64,000 nt of DNA, from contig NC_088300.1 of NCBI RefSeq assembly GCF_032854445.1, forward strand, positions 54,660,984 to 54,724,983, given 5' to 3'. Of this stretch, positions 26,601 to 41,600 are shown one piece after another. The number at the start of each line of letters is the position of its first letter. Position 1 is the first letter of the stretch. A model generated the notes under the pieces. The model was not told the origin of the DNA. It made no database searches and worked only from the letters and a program-made list of their open reading frames with translations. Source of the DNA: Liolophura sinensis. Taxonomy: Eukaryota; Mollusca; Polyplacophora; Chitonida; Chitonidae. Both the position numbers and the translations under genes were made by a program.

Positions 26601-29600
26601 TTAGTGTGTGCATATGTCAAGATGGCACTGCTTTGCCCATCAGTACTGTCTGAAATATTCATGGTTACAATTCTGCTAATCACAAGCATGGCACATTTCA
26701 TACAATCCAGAACTTAATGAAAAATAAAATCCTTGAATTCAAAATTCATTATTAAACTGGCTAGCATACAGCTGTATCACATTAATGGACAACAGCCAAG
26801 GTTACACAACACATTAGTACAGGGGATTAGGGCAAAGGAAAGTTCCTACTTTATAGGTATATATGGAATGATGCACAGTTATATTAACAAAAAAAGATTG
26901 TCACAAGGGATCAACTGAATGATAACATTGTAAAGAAATTAATACACAGCTGGCTGAAAGTTAAATCAAACTACTGCCTAGTGAAGCAAGTGCAATTTCG
27001 CTGCAGCTGTTACATCGTGCAAAAAAAGTTGATGCCTTATAGTGCTACTAAAGACATGTAATCAGCACACGTTCAACAGCTCTTACGGAAATATCTGTCT
27101 TCAGGGAATGTTATAGAGGTGTTTAACATTTTGCCAAATGTATTTGGCAGTGGTGGTGTGCGTCTTCACTATATGTTGTCACTACATTAGGCCAGGAGTA
27201 ATTTACGACTGTTTCATAAAATACACTCCTGGCCATAAGGGGATCATTAGTACCCTAAACATACAGTCTTGATCTAGTGTGGTATATTAACCATTATGAC
27301 TACTGGCGTTGTAATGGTCATCACTATATGTTAAAGTAGTTCTGGCTGCTGAAGTGACCATCAGGTTGTCTCACTGGTAGAAGAAAGTGACAGAACTTCC
27401 ATAACTCGGAGAAATTCAATCTGCATCAAACAAATAAGGGTTTGTGCAAGAGGGGGTCGTCGCCCCTTTGACAAAGAAATTTTCTGCGCACTCCTTAGGC
27501 AAGTATGAGTGCTGAATCATCAGTTAATTTACTTTGAAAATTGGGAGTATTTACATGGAAAGGTTAATTTTTTTAAGGTAGGTAACTTCATATACATGTC
27601 TAACAATACCTAGATTTTGATTATTATTACTGTTTTTGTAAATATGGTTACCCATGAACCAAGACCATGAAAAGCATCCCTGTGGTGTGATATTCTCTGA
27701 GAACATAATAAAATTAAGTTTTTAAATGTTATCTTGTCAGTCAACTTGTTAGAATGCTGGACCTCTTACATGTACATGGATTCAAACTGGCTCAATGAAT
27801 AAGAGGCCAGCTGAAATGAAAGGAAACAGAAAACCTATCTTTAACACGTCTATGATTATAAAAGATTTTAACTTTCGTATATTCGACCAGTGAGCAGAGG
27901 GGTAACTGAATCTCCTCGGTCTTAGAATTTTCTCAAAAATATTTAATCTTTTTCATCAGAAAAATAGCTGAAAAAGCTAAGGGATGGAAAGCTCTCATGC
28001 ATGATTACACCACTCTCATTGATAGCTGTAAACTGCTATTGATAAACAGTTTCCTCTGTTTGCTTTTTATACATCAAGATGAAAAAGTTTCCCCTGAAAT
28101 GCCCTCAACAAAGCCACTTATTATTATTAAAGCTATTCATACTTCTCTGACATGTCTGCAAACATAATGTTATAAACTTGTCATCAATGACCCTGTAAAT
28201 AGAGCAATTTTAAGACACATCTGATAGTGTAAGTGATGTATGTACATGTATCCGTGACCATATGACTACATATCTCCATGGTAACAGATTCACGTAATAT
28301 GTATAAATAGTTACAAGGGTACATATGGCAAAAATGTGGCATAATGACAAACCTGAACGCATAAAAGGAATGAATGATGAAGCAACAATTGAACAGCACA
28401 GCAACTGTATCAAATGATGACTGAAAAATACTGAAATTAAACATAACATGAAAATAATGAATCCATATCATAAGTACACATAAATGACCTCTAAATCGGA
28501 ACTATGAACTGATAATTCAATAAATGAGGGAGTCTGATTAGGCAATACATCATGGGTCAGAAATCTACCTAAATTAAAACAGCCATAAAAAAGTACATGT
28601 AAATAATGAATGAAATATGGTTCTAGATGAAAAAGAGTGTGTGGGATATTAAACAATGATGCCATTCTGAATTTCTATTGTAAATAACATGAAGCTTGCT
28701 ACTGGTTTGACAACGTTAAACTACCTCTGGAGAGAACTCCTCACACTGATGGAAATAACTCTCTTCAACATCTGAGCCAAGGTCATCACCAATGCCACTG
28801 GGCATGTAGACATCGTCTACAGGACGCCATATGCGCACGGGTGCCTGGGTTCCAGTCTGAGCATGACGAGGAACAAGTGAGAGCAATACTTATCAGAAGA
28901 CTCTTAATTAATGGCAGGGCAAAAATTAAAGGAAAATAGACTGATTTCTATGGAATTAATCAATGGGATGCTGAAGATTCTTGAAAATGTCAAATAATAT
29001 AATAATTTGATCAATTTGACCTATGTCTCTCAAAACATGTGTCAAATGAGGGTGCAGCAGCTAAGTTACTATTGGAGTGATTGTCATGAATTCCAAGTAA
29101 TAAGCTATAATAGTGACATGCACATCCCAGACGAATATGTTGTTTTTTCTACTATATTACTGACTACAAACACCCTTTTAAGCCAACTACATGTACCTTG
29201 TACAATGTTATTTCTAAGCTAGTCTACCTGTGCTTTCATTAGTGTACATTTGATCAAAATACCCTCTTTTCCTCGCGTAATATTTCCTCTTTATCTTGGA
29301 GCTGACGCTCCAAACGCAACTGGCGTTCTTGTTTGACTTTTTCATTGCTTTGTTCTCCAACTTTCTGCAAATGAAGTTTTTCTTTTTCCATTCGTCGTCG
29401 TTTCTTTTCTTGTCGCTCCTAGAAAAAAGGTCTTAATGAGCAATGGGGCTTTCAAAACCGTAACCATGAAACAATTTCCCAGAAAAACTGAACAGAAACT
29501 TGACCCATCATATCACAGAAATGTAGATCTATGTGTATATACCAAGCGATAATGACAATCCATATGGAGCAATGACATTATAACAAGGTGGCAGATCAGA

Positions 29601-32600
29601 ACAACACAATGACGTACTTGCACGGGATACTTTGAACCATCTGACTAAAAAACCATCTGGACAGGAAAATGTATACAGCAATATACAGTAAGTTCACCAC
29701 TGTTCACACAGATCAGATAATGAAGTGATTTAGTAGAAATAAGAACTAAGATGAAGTTAAACATTAGATCCAGGAGAAAGTTGGATGGGGTAAACTGTCA
29801 CATGCTTATAAATAGTCAGATTGGTTGCATCAAGACTGAAACAAGATAGTATGTAAGCGACAATGTGTCAGCTGATAGAGTACTGAATGACAATTCTTGG
29901 CTGCAGTATGATGTGTGAATGACAAATATATACAGAATGGCAGGTCTATCAGGAACAGTTCCAGATGGCACCTTCTCTTCCAACTCTACAAAAAAAGGTC
30001 TGCATGTCTGATATATACTTATTTGCATTAATTTTCCCTCAACTTTTCTCACCTCTTTTTTCTGCAGCTCTATAGCCAGCTTTTCCTGTTCTCGTTGTTC
30101 TTGTATCTCACGTGATTTGCGCTGTGCCTCTTCCCTCAGACGTTCTTGCATCCTTCTTTGCTCCTCTCTCTCCCGTCGACGCCTCTCTTCGTCTCGCCGT
30201 TCCCTCTCCTCAGCTTCTCTCTTTTCATGCTCTTCTTTCTCTGCAAATATGTCATCTCTCAGTTGAAACAGAGCAAATGAGACCCAGTATAAAAGATAAT
30301 ATTCACCAAAATCCTACTCAGACATTTTCACATAAGAGCAAACTTCCTGAAAGCCTTTTATAACAGCATTGAGATCTTAAAAATAACAAAATGCTTAGTA
30401 CAATAGACATCACATATATCCATAACCAATGGACATGATGGAATGATCAAATACCTGCATGTACGTAAGATGTGGAGTGATCAAATACATCCATAAGCCA
30501 TGGAGATCCAAATCATGACTGCCATGAATTAAGCCTTTTCAGCATCACGACTGCCATAAGCCATGGAGTCATGAAACACCTATATCAGCTAAGGAGTAAT
30601 CAAACACCTAATAAACCCATGAAGTCATCAAATACCTCCATAAGCCAGGTGATCAAATCCTGAGCTTTCATAATGTATGGCATTATCAAATATCTACATA
30701 AGCCAGATGATCACACCCTAAACTTTCATTCGCTGTAAGTTCAAGTCCAGCTCATGCTGGCTTCCTCTCCGGCCTTAAGTGGGAAGGTCTGCCAGTAACC
30801 TGCGGATGGTTGTGGGTTTCCCACGGGCTGTGCCCGGTTTCCACCCACCATAATGCTGGCCACCGTCGTATAAGTGAAATATTCTTGAGTACAAAACACC
30901 AATCAAATAAATAAATAAATAAATAAACTTTCATAACGTATGGTGTCATCAAATATCTACATAAGTCAGATGATCACACCCTAAACTTTCATAACGTATG
31001 GCGTCATCAAATATCTACAAAAGTCAGATGATCATACCCTAAACTGTCACAATGTATGGCGTCATCAAATATCTACGAAAGTCAGATGATCATACCCTAA
31101 ACTATCACAATGTATGGCGTCATCAAATATCTACAAAAGTCAGATGATCATACCCTAAACTGTCACAATGTATGGCGTCATCAAATATCTACAAAAGTCA
31201 GATGATCATACCCTGAGCTTTCATAACGTATGGCGTCATCAAATATCTATATAAGTCAAGTGATCATACCCTAACCTTTCACAACATATGGCCTCATCAA
31301 TTATGTACTTAAGCTAGGTGATCATACCCTGAGCTTTCATAATGTGTGGCATCATCAAATACTCCATATGAAGTCATTAAATAGATCCAGAGGACATGGA
31401 GTCACCAAATACCTATATAAGACATCCAGCCACCAACGACCTGCACATAATAAAACCAGTCATTAAATATCACCATAAGCAGCCATGGAGTATAGTGTGT
31501 TGTGTATCTCACCAGCTTGCTGTCGACGCCTCTGCAAGTCTTCAGCCTCTCTTTGTCTCTTCTCTGCTTTACGAGCAGCTTCCTCCTCTAAAATCTTCCT
31601 GTTTTCAGAGAACATTCCACACATGACTTCAACTCTAGTCAATAGCAAAACATACCTCTCAGTTTCAGAAAAAAGTACTATTACATAGACTATCCTCCTC
31701 ATGTCAAAACAACTCCAGACACCACAAGCCTTCTTATCAAAGCCTTTGGAGTAATGTTTATCTGTCACATCAATGCTGCCACTGAATGCACATCTGTTAC
31801 AGTACCAGAGCAGATCTAGTACATGGCATTCCTCATCAAAATCAAAGCTCAGGGGAGATGATTATACAACCCAGTTTCCACTTTTCAGTATCTGCATCAA
31901 ATATTTTATACAGGATAAAACTGCCATGTCAGCTGTTTTCAAGGTATGTATATGCATAACATATGCAAATAATGTGTACATATACAAATGCATGCATAAA
32001 AGTGTATGTTCACATTAATTTATATATGTATAAAAGTGTATAATTACAATAAAAATGTTAACAATAAGGCAACAATAATAAAGATAAAACAGATAAACTT
32101 TTGATTAATTTTATTGACTAATCGATGTCCAAGATATAATTTTATACATGGTGGATTTTACAAAAATCTCATAATTTTGTTGCTGAATGTCAACATGTGT
32201 CATACATTATGCGTGAACGGAAATAGCCACCAGAAACTCATAAAGTAAAGCAACCAGTCATTGCATCAATTTATACAGTTTATGCAGCTGCTCGATCTCA
32301 AATGTTGCTCAATTGAGGATAATGGATGTTCGTGAAAAATGTAGAACGAAATGTAATGTGATGAAACAATGCAGAACAGAATGTTATGTATGTATCATGA
32401 ATGTACAGAGAACATGCACTGGGGATAAAAGGCACCACAACCAACAAAGTACACATTGTTAACAAAAGATGCAAAAACATGTTCCAGATTACAGGAGGGA
32501 AAGGTGATCAGCTATCAGGCTGAGGAGCAACTTTTAACTTTGATCTTTTAATATTTGTGATGGAGAGCATCTGCACAAGATAATCACTATCTTTTTCTTT

Positions 32601-35600
32601 TATGCATATTACAAGAAATCCAATTACTGAAAACACATAACATTTGTTAAAAAAAAACAAATGAAAAAAGAAGAAGAAATCAAAATGTATTCACAAGGAA
32701 AACAAACTGAATGTATAAAAGCAAATTGTACAAGTAGCATGCTCTTCAACACCAACAAGAGTTAATTGTACCTAAGTTATAGTTTAGTGGAAAAACATAT
32801 AAACACAATGAAAATAAAAAAGCAGAAGACAGAGGGATGCAAAAACAGCTGATGGTTAAGTCAATCTTACCGTAAAATATCACCGCTGCCGGAATGCAAA
32901 CACTCAACATTAAAACAATTCATTTCATATACAGGTGCTTTTGATTTGTGTTAACATTGCAACCTTTGTTCAGATATCAAACACAGGCAATTTAATATCA
33001 TGGACGATGCTGTTAATAAACATGCAATGCTCCAGCCAAGTCTTTCACTTCAAATGCATACAGGAAAGGCTTTCAAAATGCAATACACTTTACTGTTGAC
33101 GAATGAAATGATAAGGCCAGTTTAACTCCTCTCTAATATCATACATCCAAGCTATTCAAAGTGGGAATTCCCTCCAAAAGCAAAGATCTTCAAGTGATGA
33201 CTGACCACAAGAATACTGATAGCAATCTGTGTTTTGTAACACTATTTATCAGTTGTTCTCTGACCTGTGTGCTCCTGGAAAAGACTTGGCTGCTGAATGA
33301 AAGTCTATCTAGACAGGTGTTCACTTACAGTACCTTAAAGGTACATTGTATATCAATTAAGTTATCTGCATACTGGTACGCACACAAAACTAGTACACAG
33401 GAATTACAGGGTGTACGCCTAACTTGAGGAGGAGAATAAAGTATGACTTCAAATAATTAAACCTCTCTTCAGACTAGGCAAAACACTTTGTCACAATTAT
33501 AGATTACTGTACACAATTATAGAAAACTGGTATGTTTCATACTGATTTGTTACCAACACTCAGTACAAGAGAGTACACTAACACACCCCACATACATACA
33601 TACATACATACATACATACATACAGTACTTAAAATAAAAATACTCATGATATCTAATATTTAAATGTACCAACTACTATGTAAACATAATCATCTTTCAA
33701 CAAAAAATACATAGGATACACATGATGACAATTTGGGTGGATTTAGTAAGTCTTTGATATTTGCTGTCTTTGAAGAACACATAACATATTTCTCAATGTA
33801 AAGTAAAATTTGCATACATATATCTTATATAAACAAATTTTTTTGCACCATTTTTGACAAAAGCAACATCACGACAGAAGCTTTAAAGACATACCAGTAC
33901 AAGAGGTTACGTGAGTGACATGAAATTATGAATGAATTGCCTGTTTACGTCTGTTGTCAAGCATCATTAACTCTGAATGTATATATAACTGAGTACCCTA
34001 TTTAAGTGTTCATAAAATTCTTAACATAAATTCTTCCTCTGCTAATGTCAAATATATTAGAAACATAGATAAATGTATTTCTGAGAATAAATCTATAACC
34101 TGTCAGATATGAACACAAGAAAACAAAGAAAAAAAAATTCCAATTAATGATAACACTTCACTATGAAGTATCTATTAGTATTTGGTCAAAGTGCAGTGCA
34201 AAGAAAAGGACAGTTCTCTGAAACGGCAAACAGCTCACATGTCCAAAACATTCTGTATTACACAAGCAACAACAAAACAGAAAATTCCATCATGCAACTT
34301 GTGTCACATTTTGACCAGCCTTTCGGATATCTGAGCTGTTTTCTAATCCAGTACTTTAGGGGGTGGCAGTTGAAGAGGGGAGTTGGTAAAAGGGAGGAGG
34401 TCAGAGTGTCATTTCCATGACAACCTGGGTTTCCCCAGAGCACGCGTCCTCATACCTCTCTTTCTCTTCCTTTTCCTGATTCATAAACTGTCGAAGTTTC
34501 TCCTCCTCAGCTGCTTGCTGAGCAGAATGGGGATGTTCATCCATTTTTAAAAGTTCTCTTCCCTACAACAGTTAGCAGGTAAAATGACTGTACTGCATTT
34601 TAATTCTCATGGCATTGTGTATAGCTGAAGCAATACAGGCAGTAAATAAATGAATAGGAAAAATTTGTTCCTTACATAAATGACAGTTATCGCCTTAGGT
34701 ACATGTACCACATCACAGGTACCTGCGTGAATATACTTGCAAAAACACCATTATCAAAGCTAAGTGTGGTAACTGGAGGAGGCAACTTTGTAAATATTAA
34801 ACTTGTTGTGATGAAGATTATGAAAAGTTTACATCATTGGAAAGATGTATATAAAATTTAATGGAAATAACGCCTTGAGTTTCGTGGACAAAATCAAATC
34901 TGTAGGCTTCTAAGTACCTCAAGGGGGGTAAATTTAATGTAAACATTAATGTAAATGCCAGGGAAATTATGCATGTACAGTCGTCTTCTAATGAAGACTT
35001 TACAGTTATCTTGTGGCACAAGATACGTGCACTTACCGCCCCTTTGTGCAAGGTTATATACAGTTCACTGGATGATTTCAGGGCAACCACAGCCTGGGGA
35101 AAAGAGAAGATTGCTTAATGATACAGCTCATACTATACACAATGGAACCAATACTTGTAAATATCTACTCAAACAAACAAGGTTTAACTGAGCAAACATT
35201 GAAAGAAAACACTAGACCAACTGTACATAGGCATCGACAAAGTATCCCACATGAGGTTGCACATGAGCACCCCCCTTTTACTTTCCTGATGTTGCACAAC
35301 TGAGATATCACAGTTCAAAATCAACTAAATCCAGCACATTGAGAATCAAAAGTGTTACGATGTTATCAGTTTTAAAAAATCACTTTGTGAATTATTTCTA
35401 TAACCCAATGATGCAGCTGTTTCAGCTTACTTCACTGGATATGTACGTGTACTTAGGGTGTGAGTAACGTGATATTGTGTTTCTTGTTACACCAAAATAT
35501 GGTGCATCACATGATCTCATAAGAATTGTTGGTTAATAGTTAATTCAAACAGTTACCAAGAACATCCGAAAAAAAATGTCTGTGGCTGTTCAGTTCTCTT

Positions 35601-38600
35601 TCTACCCTTCTTCCTAAAAAAATTTGGTTTTATTGTTTGTTGTCTTTTCTTTTAACTAATCAACAATATTTGCACTTTACTTCTCCAAACAAGATAAACA
35701 AGACAACAACTGCTAGTTTATACATTTTGTATTAATCTAAGAATACAAAAAAATGTTTTGGCTTTCATCCTAAGAGAATGGCAACACAAGGAGACACATC
35801 TCTACCTTGCTTGACATACTGCAGGAGTTTTCTTTGATTGATTAAACAATATACTTAAATATCTTAAAAAATGCAAATACAAGGTAGAAATGCTTCAAAA
35901 TTATCCATAATGTACCAGTATGGATGATTACCTCTGAATGTGTGATATTTAAAAAGCTTGTTCCGTTGACATCTATGAGTTGGTCTCCCACTCCTAGGCC
36001 CGCCTCTTCTGCTAGGCTCCCAGGTTTTACAGACTTGATGAATACCCCTGGGAAGTCCACAGGACCACTACTAATACTGTCAACATCAATGGTACATGTA
36101 CCACAGTGACATACATCAAAACAAAACACAGGCCAAAACTTTATGAATCGATATAAAGCCTAGAAGACATTACAATGACATGACAGAGACAGTGATTGTA
36201 TAATCAGATCATCAGTGCTGTATCTAGAGAAATTTTTGATAGTTACAAAGCTGCCTTTGTTGAGCATGCTGTGATTAAATCAGATGAAGTTACCTGCAGC
36301 CAAGGCCATTCACTCCTCTCAAGTTGACATAAAGTTTGGAGTAACGAACAGGACTCCTCCTATGTCCTGCCTTCTCTGTCACCTGCTGTTCCCCGAAAAC
36401 AATGTAAGAGTAGGTTAAATACTGTAACTGTACCTTTATCACACAGAAGACGTTAAGCAATCAAACTGATACACAGAAGATGTTAAGCAAATCAAACTGA
36501 TACACATACTTAAAATATATTTATTTATTTCTTTGATTCTTGTTAAAAGTCAGGAATTTTTCACTTGGAGATCAGTTTTATGGGTGGAAGAAAATGGAAT
36601 GCCTGGGGATAAAGCACCAACATATGAGAAGTTACTGACAAACTTTCCCATGTGTGAAGCACACCACACTGAAAAAAAGACAAACTCCCAGTTTACAGCC
36701 ACGAATGCACCCATAAGCAGCGATGACCACTACACCATGGCCTGGCCAGCTGATCCCTATATGTAAGTTACACGTAGATGAAAGAGCATGTATACCCTAC
36801 TGGGTAATGTTAGCCACTGAATGTGTTCTGTTTTATAGTAATTTAGTGCAGTTTTTTTTCAAGTTATAATATAGGATCAATGAAAGTACAGATTGTAGGT
36901 TGTTTTTAATTATTTGACTTCATGGTTGGACAAGATTGGTGTTGCTGCAAATATCTGATGTCTTACCCAGGACATTGAGTGGTTGGACTTGTCTGGTTTC
37001 TCCACATACTTCCATGAGACAGTATCAGTAACATATCTGCAGTGAGAGTACACACACTTATTACAGATAAACTAAAAACTCACTTAAACCTTTGTACACC
37101 TTATTTATATATTTGATATATTTTCGACATTCTACATGGTGTTGTATATGTAAATCCATCATATGGTTGAGCTAATTGACTTTTTCTGAAGATTTATATC
37201 TAAAGGATATGATTTCGTTATTTAACAAGGCTGAAGAATTACATGTCTATTATCATAGCATAGGTATGCAAGTCTGAAAACAAGAATGACGTAGACGTAA
37301 CATCCAAAGAGCTCTTCAAACTTTAGGACTAGGTTAAAAGGGGTGTTTACTTAATGATAGACACAGGAAGGACTTACTCTCTGACAGGAAGCATACCAAC
37401 AGCTACAAAAGAAAGGAAACAAATAAGGGCATAGTCTGAAGACTACTGGACTTGTCAAATCTGAACTTAATAGACAACATGGCAAAGGCTTGGGGGATGG
37501 GTACAGCATTTGCCCGGAGAAAATACGTCTACTATAGCTTAGTCAATTATTAATGGTTGTTCTATGGAAATTAAACACTGTGTTGTTGCACTGACTGCTC
37601 AGATTACCAAGGAAACGTCACACTAAAATATTTATTTTTTAACTAGTGTACGCAACCCCGCTCAAGAATATGTCAGCCCCTGAGGATGCCACCTACACAA
37701 ACACATACGCCTAAAGTTAGCTGCCACCCCACGTAGTAATATACTAAATATGCAGACACAAAGGACAAGCCAAATGATGTGGAAAATCTTTCCATTTGTT
37801 GTAAGTTTAAATAGATGTAAAGGAAACACAGCCACAAAAGTCAAAATATTACAATTTCAAACATATCACATTTGCACTAAAATAAGTTACTTGATGAGAT
37901 AAAGTATATTTCTATGGTTAACTCACCATAGCTTCATAAAAAAAATATAACAAGCCACCTCAAAGTATAATCAAAAGAATTTATCAAGATCAATATTTTA
38001 CACGAAAAAAAAAAAGACCATTAATTTTTTTAATGAACTGTATCAATTGCAGCTGATAACATTCTTACTTCTGACTTTAAGGACAATTTCTGGTTTTGCC
38101 TTGATAAGGTTCAGCACTTCTTCATGGATAGCTTGGTCAATTGTGAACCCATTCACTCTGACAACCTCGTCCCCAACCTATTAGAACGAACAGATATAAA
38201 CCGTTATAGCATCAATTTCTATGTAGTATAATTAAAAACAGGCTGTACACAAAACCACAGAAAAACCTGTGCGTAAAGAATGTATATGTGCGTAGGTGAA
38301 CAAAAGCTATAAGACACTGAACCTATTTATCAAACCACAAAAAAATTATTTTCAAAATTGATCGTCTTCAATCATCTTACATTGAAAATGTAATAAACTA
38401 CCTATTATGAACACATTTATCCTCTCCGGTCGTGGCTAAATCCAAAAGTCTGTTACATGTGATGAAGTATCCTTAAAAGTAGATTTTGACTAAAACACAC
38501 GTCAGAGAAACTATTCGCTTCACTATTTCTTATTTCCACTCTGTTCCCCTACTGTACCCTGACTTACCCTCAAACCATAATGATAAGCCTGGGAATCTGG

Positions 38601-41600
38601 ATCTACCTCCGACACGTATATTCCTACACCATGTTCAAAGCCTAAGGGAGACAAGTTCGTATATATTACCATCACATATCAACATTTTTTATCTGTATTT
38701 ACAGGCATGTATGTATGGGTTTTACGTTGTAAACAATTTTTCAGTCATATGAGGAGAAGTTATTAGGTGTGCGTACATATATTGCGTCTTCTTGTAGCAG
38801 GGTGAGTCCATGCCGCCAAATTTCTGCCGCACTGAGGTATCATGCTGATGACACCATACATGACACCTCACTCTGTCACTATATACTGGCAGCGGGCTGA
38901 CCAGTTCTGTTTCCCTGTTCAAACCTTTCACTGCTAAGGCAGCAACAATTACCATTTTTAAAGTCTTTGGTGTGACCGGACCTGGGTTTGACAACCTAAT
39001 CATTAGGCTACCTAAGCAGACCTATTTAATGTATAATACCATTCAGAGAAAAACACATAAGTTCTCACAAGATATAGTAAGTGTATTTAAGTTTTTATGT
39101 ACTGAATTTAACCATGAAGCAATATTTTCTGTTGGACCAACATGATATGAAAAAAAAAAAACAAAAACAAATAAAATGAAGTCATGTAAGAAACGTTTAG
39201 ATCTGTTTGTTAAAATTTTAATGATTAAAATATGTGAGACCTGTAAAGCAAATGCTTCTAAGATATGTCAGAAAAGCCACATGCTTTTCTGATAAGAGTA
39301 GATAAATGCATCAACTTTCCTTTAAAAAGACCCGAACGTCATCCCCAACCTCCAACCAAATACATTTTTCTTAACTAAAATAAATTGTGAATTGTAATAT
39401 TCCTTCTTTGTAAAATAAAATATGCTCCAATAAAGGCTTTTCTCCTGTTATACTATTAAACTGAGACTATGTTTATGCATAATTGACATGTAGCCTGTAC
39501 CATGTACATGAATACATTTGTACTTACCTCCCCTGACAGCGAAGCCCAGACTTTCATTGTTCCACCTCTGCAGCCTTATGATTCTCAGCCTAGATTCAGG
39601 CACATTTGGAGCCAGTCTGTCATAGTCCAACTGGTGCTTCAGTGGGATCAGCGGTCTGAAAACAAAGACCAGAAACAGTTCTAAATGTCAAAGGTGAAGG
39701 ATTAACAGGCTTTGTACTGTTATGAGCATACTGAGCCTCCACATACTACTGACACAGTCTGATGGCACCAAAATGTCTGAGTAACCATAAACAACAGTCA
39801 AGATGTCACAATAATTTGTTCAGGAATTCAGCCTTCAATAAATAGGAAATTGGTCTTGCAATCATTGATCACAAATTTTGGTTTAACGGCTGGCATATGA
39901 ATGTGCGTTTGGATGCCTCGACTTGTGAAACATGTGAAACTGTTGAGGTGTTCCAAGTCGCCTTTTTGAAAAAACCCATTTAACTGGTATAAATGCCAAT
40001 TTTACCTTCAAAATAAAGTACTTGCCCCTGATATTATTTTTGACAATAAACCCACCGATATTAATGATAAAACTGAAATGTTTAAACTGTATGGTGCATA
40101 AGAAATCCATAGAGAATTATATCAACAATGACATAAACCACATGGATGCTTTTGATGCACCTTACAGAATAATGTACAAGATTCCTCTTATGTACTGGTG
40201 GTATATATAAGTGAAATATTCCTGAGTAGAAAATGGAGTAAAACACCAATCAAATAAATAAATATATCGCTACTGCTGTCTGAATAAACTGCTGACAGAA
40301 AGGGCTTCTATACATAGACTGTCCATCCAAAATAAAAACGCAAAACTAGAATGCCCAATTCAAGCAATTATAATCAGTTTCATTGCTGTTTGTCACAATA
40401 TATATGACACACAGGCTAATCAATACTGAAGTACCCTTTACACTGTTATTGTATCAGCAAAGATGTAGCAAAACATGACCTTCTAATGACTGTATATTGT
40501 CTAGATCCTACAGTGGATCAGATCTGAGTTCAAGCGCTTTATACCTTAATTTATTCAAAGAGATTCACAGAGAGACACACAATCTCTAACGTGCGAGGAC
40601 AAAACTATCTACTCAAAGGACTATAAACCAGAAGTTACACGATAAATCATTTTCGGAATCAAGATTAGGAATCAATATATTCTGTGAACAGTGCAGTGTT
40701 TGATGGGTAGAAATTCTAACAATTAGTCTGCTTTCGCCATGCCATTGTATGTGTGGTACAAGGTGCCGATGTGGCTGTAGAGTAAGCTGCATGTCTCAGC
40801 AGCTGCTTACCTGTCCATGTCTCTGCCAACACTCCTGGCTACATAAGACAACCAGTCTGCACTCATGAATAATACAGTTACTGCTGTCTGAATGGGGCAG
40901 GTAACTGAAGGCCCTGGCTAATTACAACACCCACATACAACTTTAATGCTATCATCTTACAGCTACTCAGAAATGATCACATGAGGTCCCCCATAAACGC
41001 ATAACACTGAGGTCATGGTGAGGGGTTCACTGGGTTTAAATATTCATGGCAATTCAATCTTTAACTGATCGCGTTGGTTGTATTCATCAATCAGTTCTCA
41101 AATTCACTAGTTCCTGTCTAAGTGATGTCAGAGATGGACATCTACTTTCTGGCTTTTCAATAACAAAACTATGCCTTACACACATACTGCTAAACACATA
41201 TTGCTAAACACATATTGCTAAACACATGCTGGCATCTAAATCACAAGAACATGTAGCCTTGCTCTAGAAAATGCATTTTCATTGGTTTTTGTACTGTTGA
41301 TTTCTTCACCATACCTCTCAGAAACTGGAAACAAATTTGGCCTTGGCAGCAACTACCATTTTTTTTTGTTCAACAGTCACTTGAACGTTTTGGTATTTCT
41401 TCACATTAAATAATCAGGGGATAGTTGCACTTGTGGTTTTTCCATAATGATGGTTTGATTAAAATTCCAATGGCCACAAGCTGGTGGATCAGTGTTAAGT
41501 TTAAGTTCTCCTTAATAAGAAAAAAATTGCGAAAAAAATCATCAATGACCATCCACAGGTTGCTGACAAACCTTCCCATGTAAGGCCGGAGAGGAAGCCT

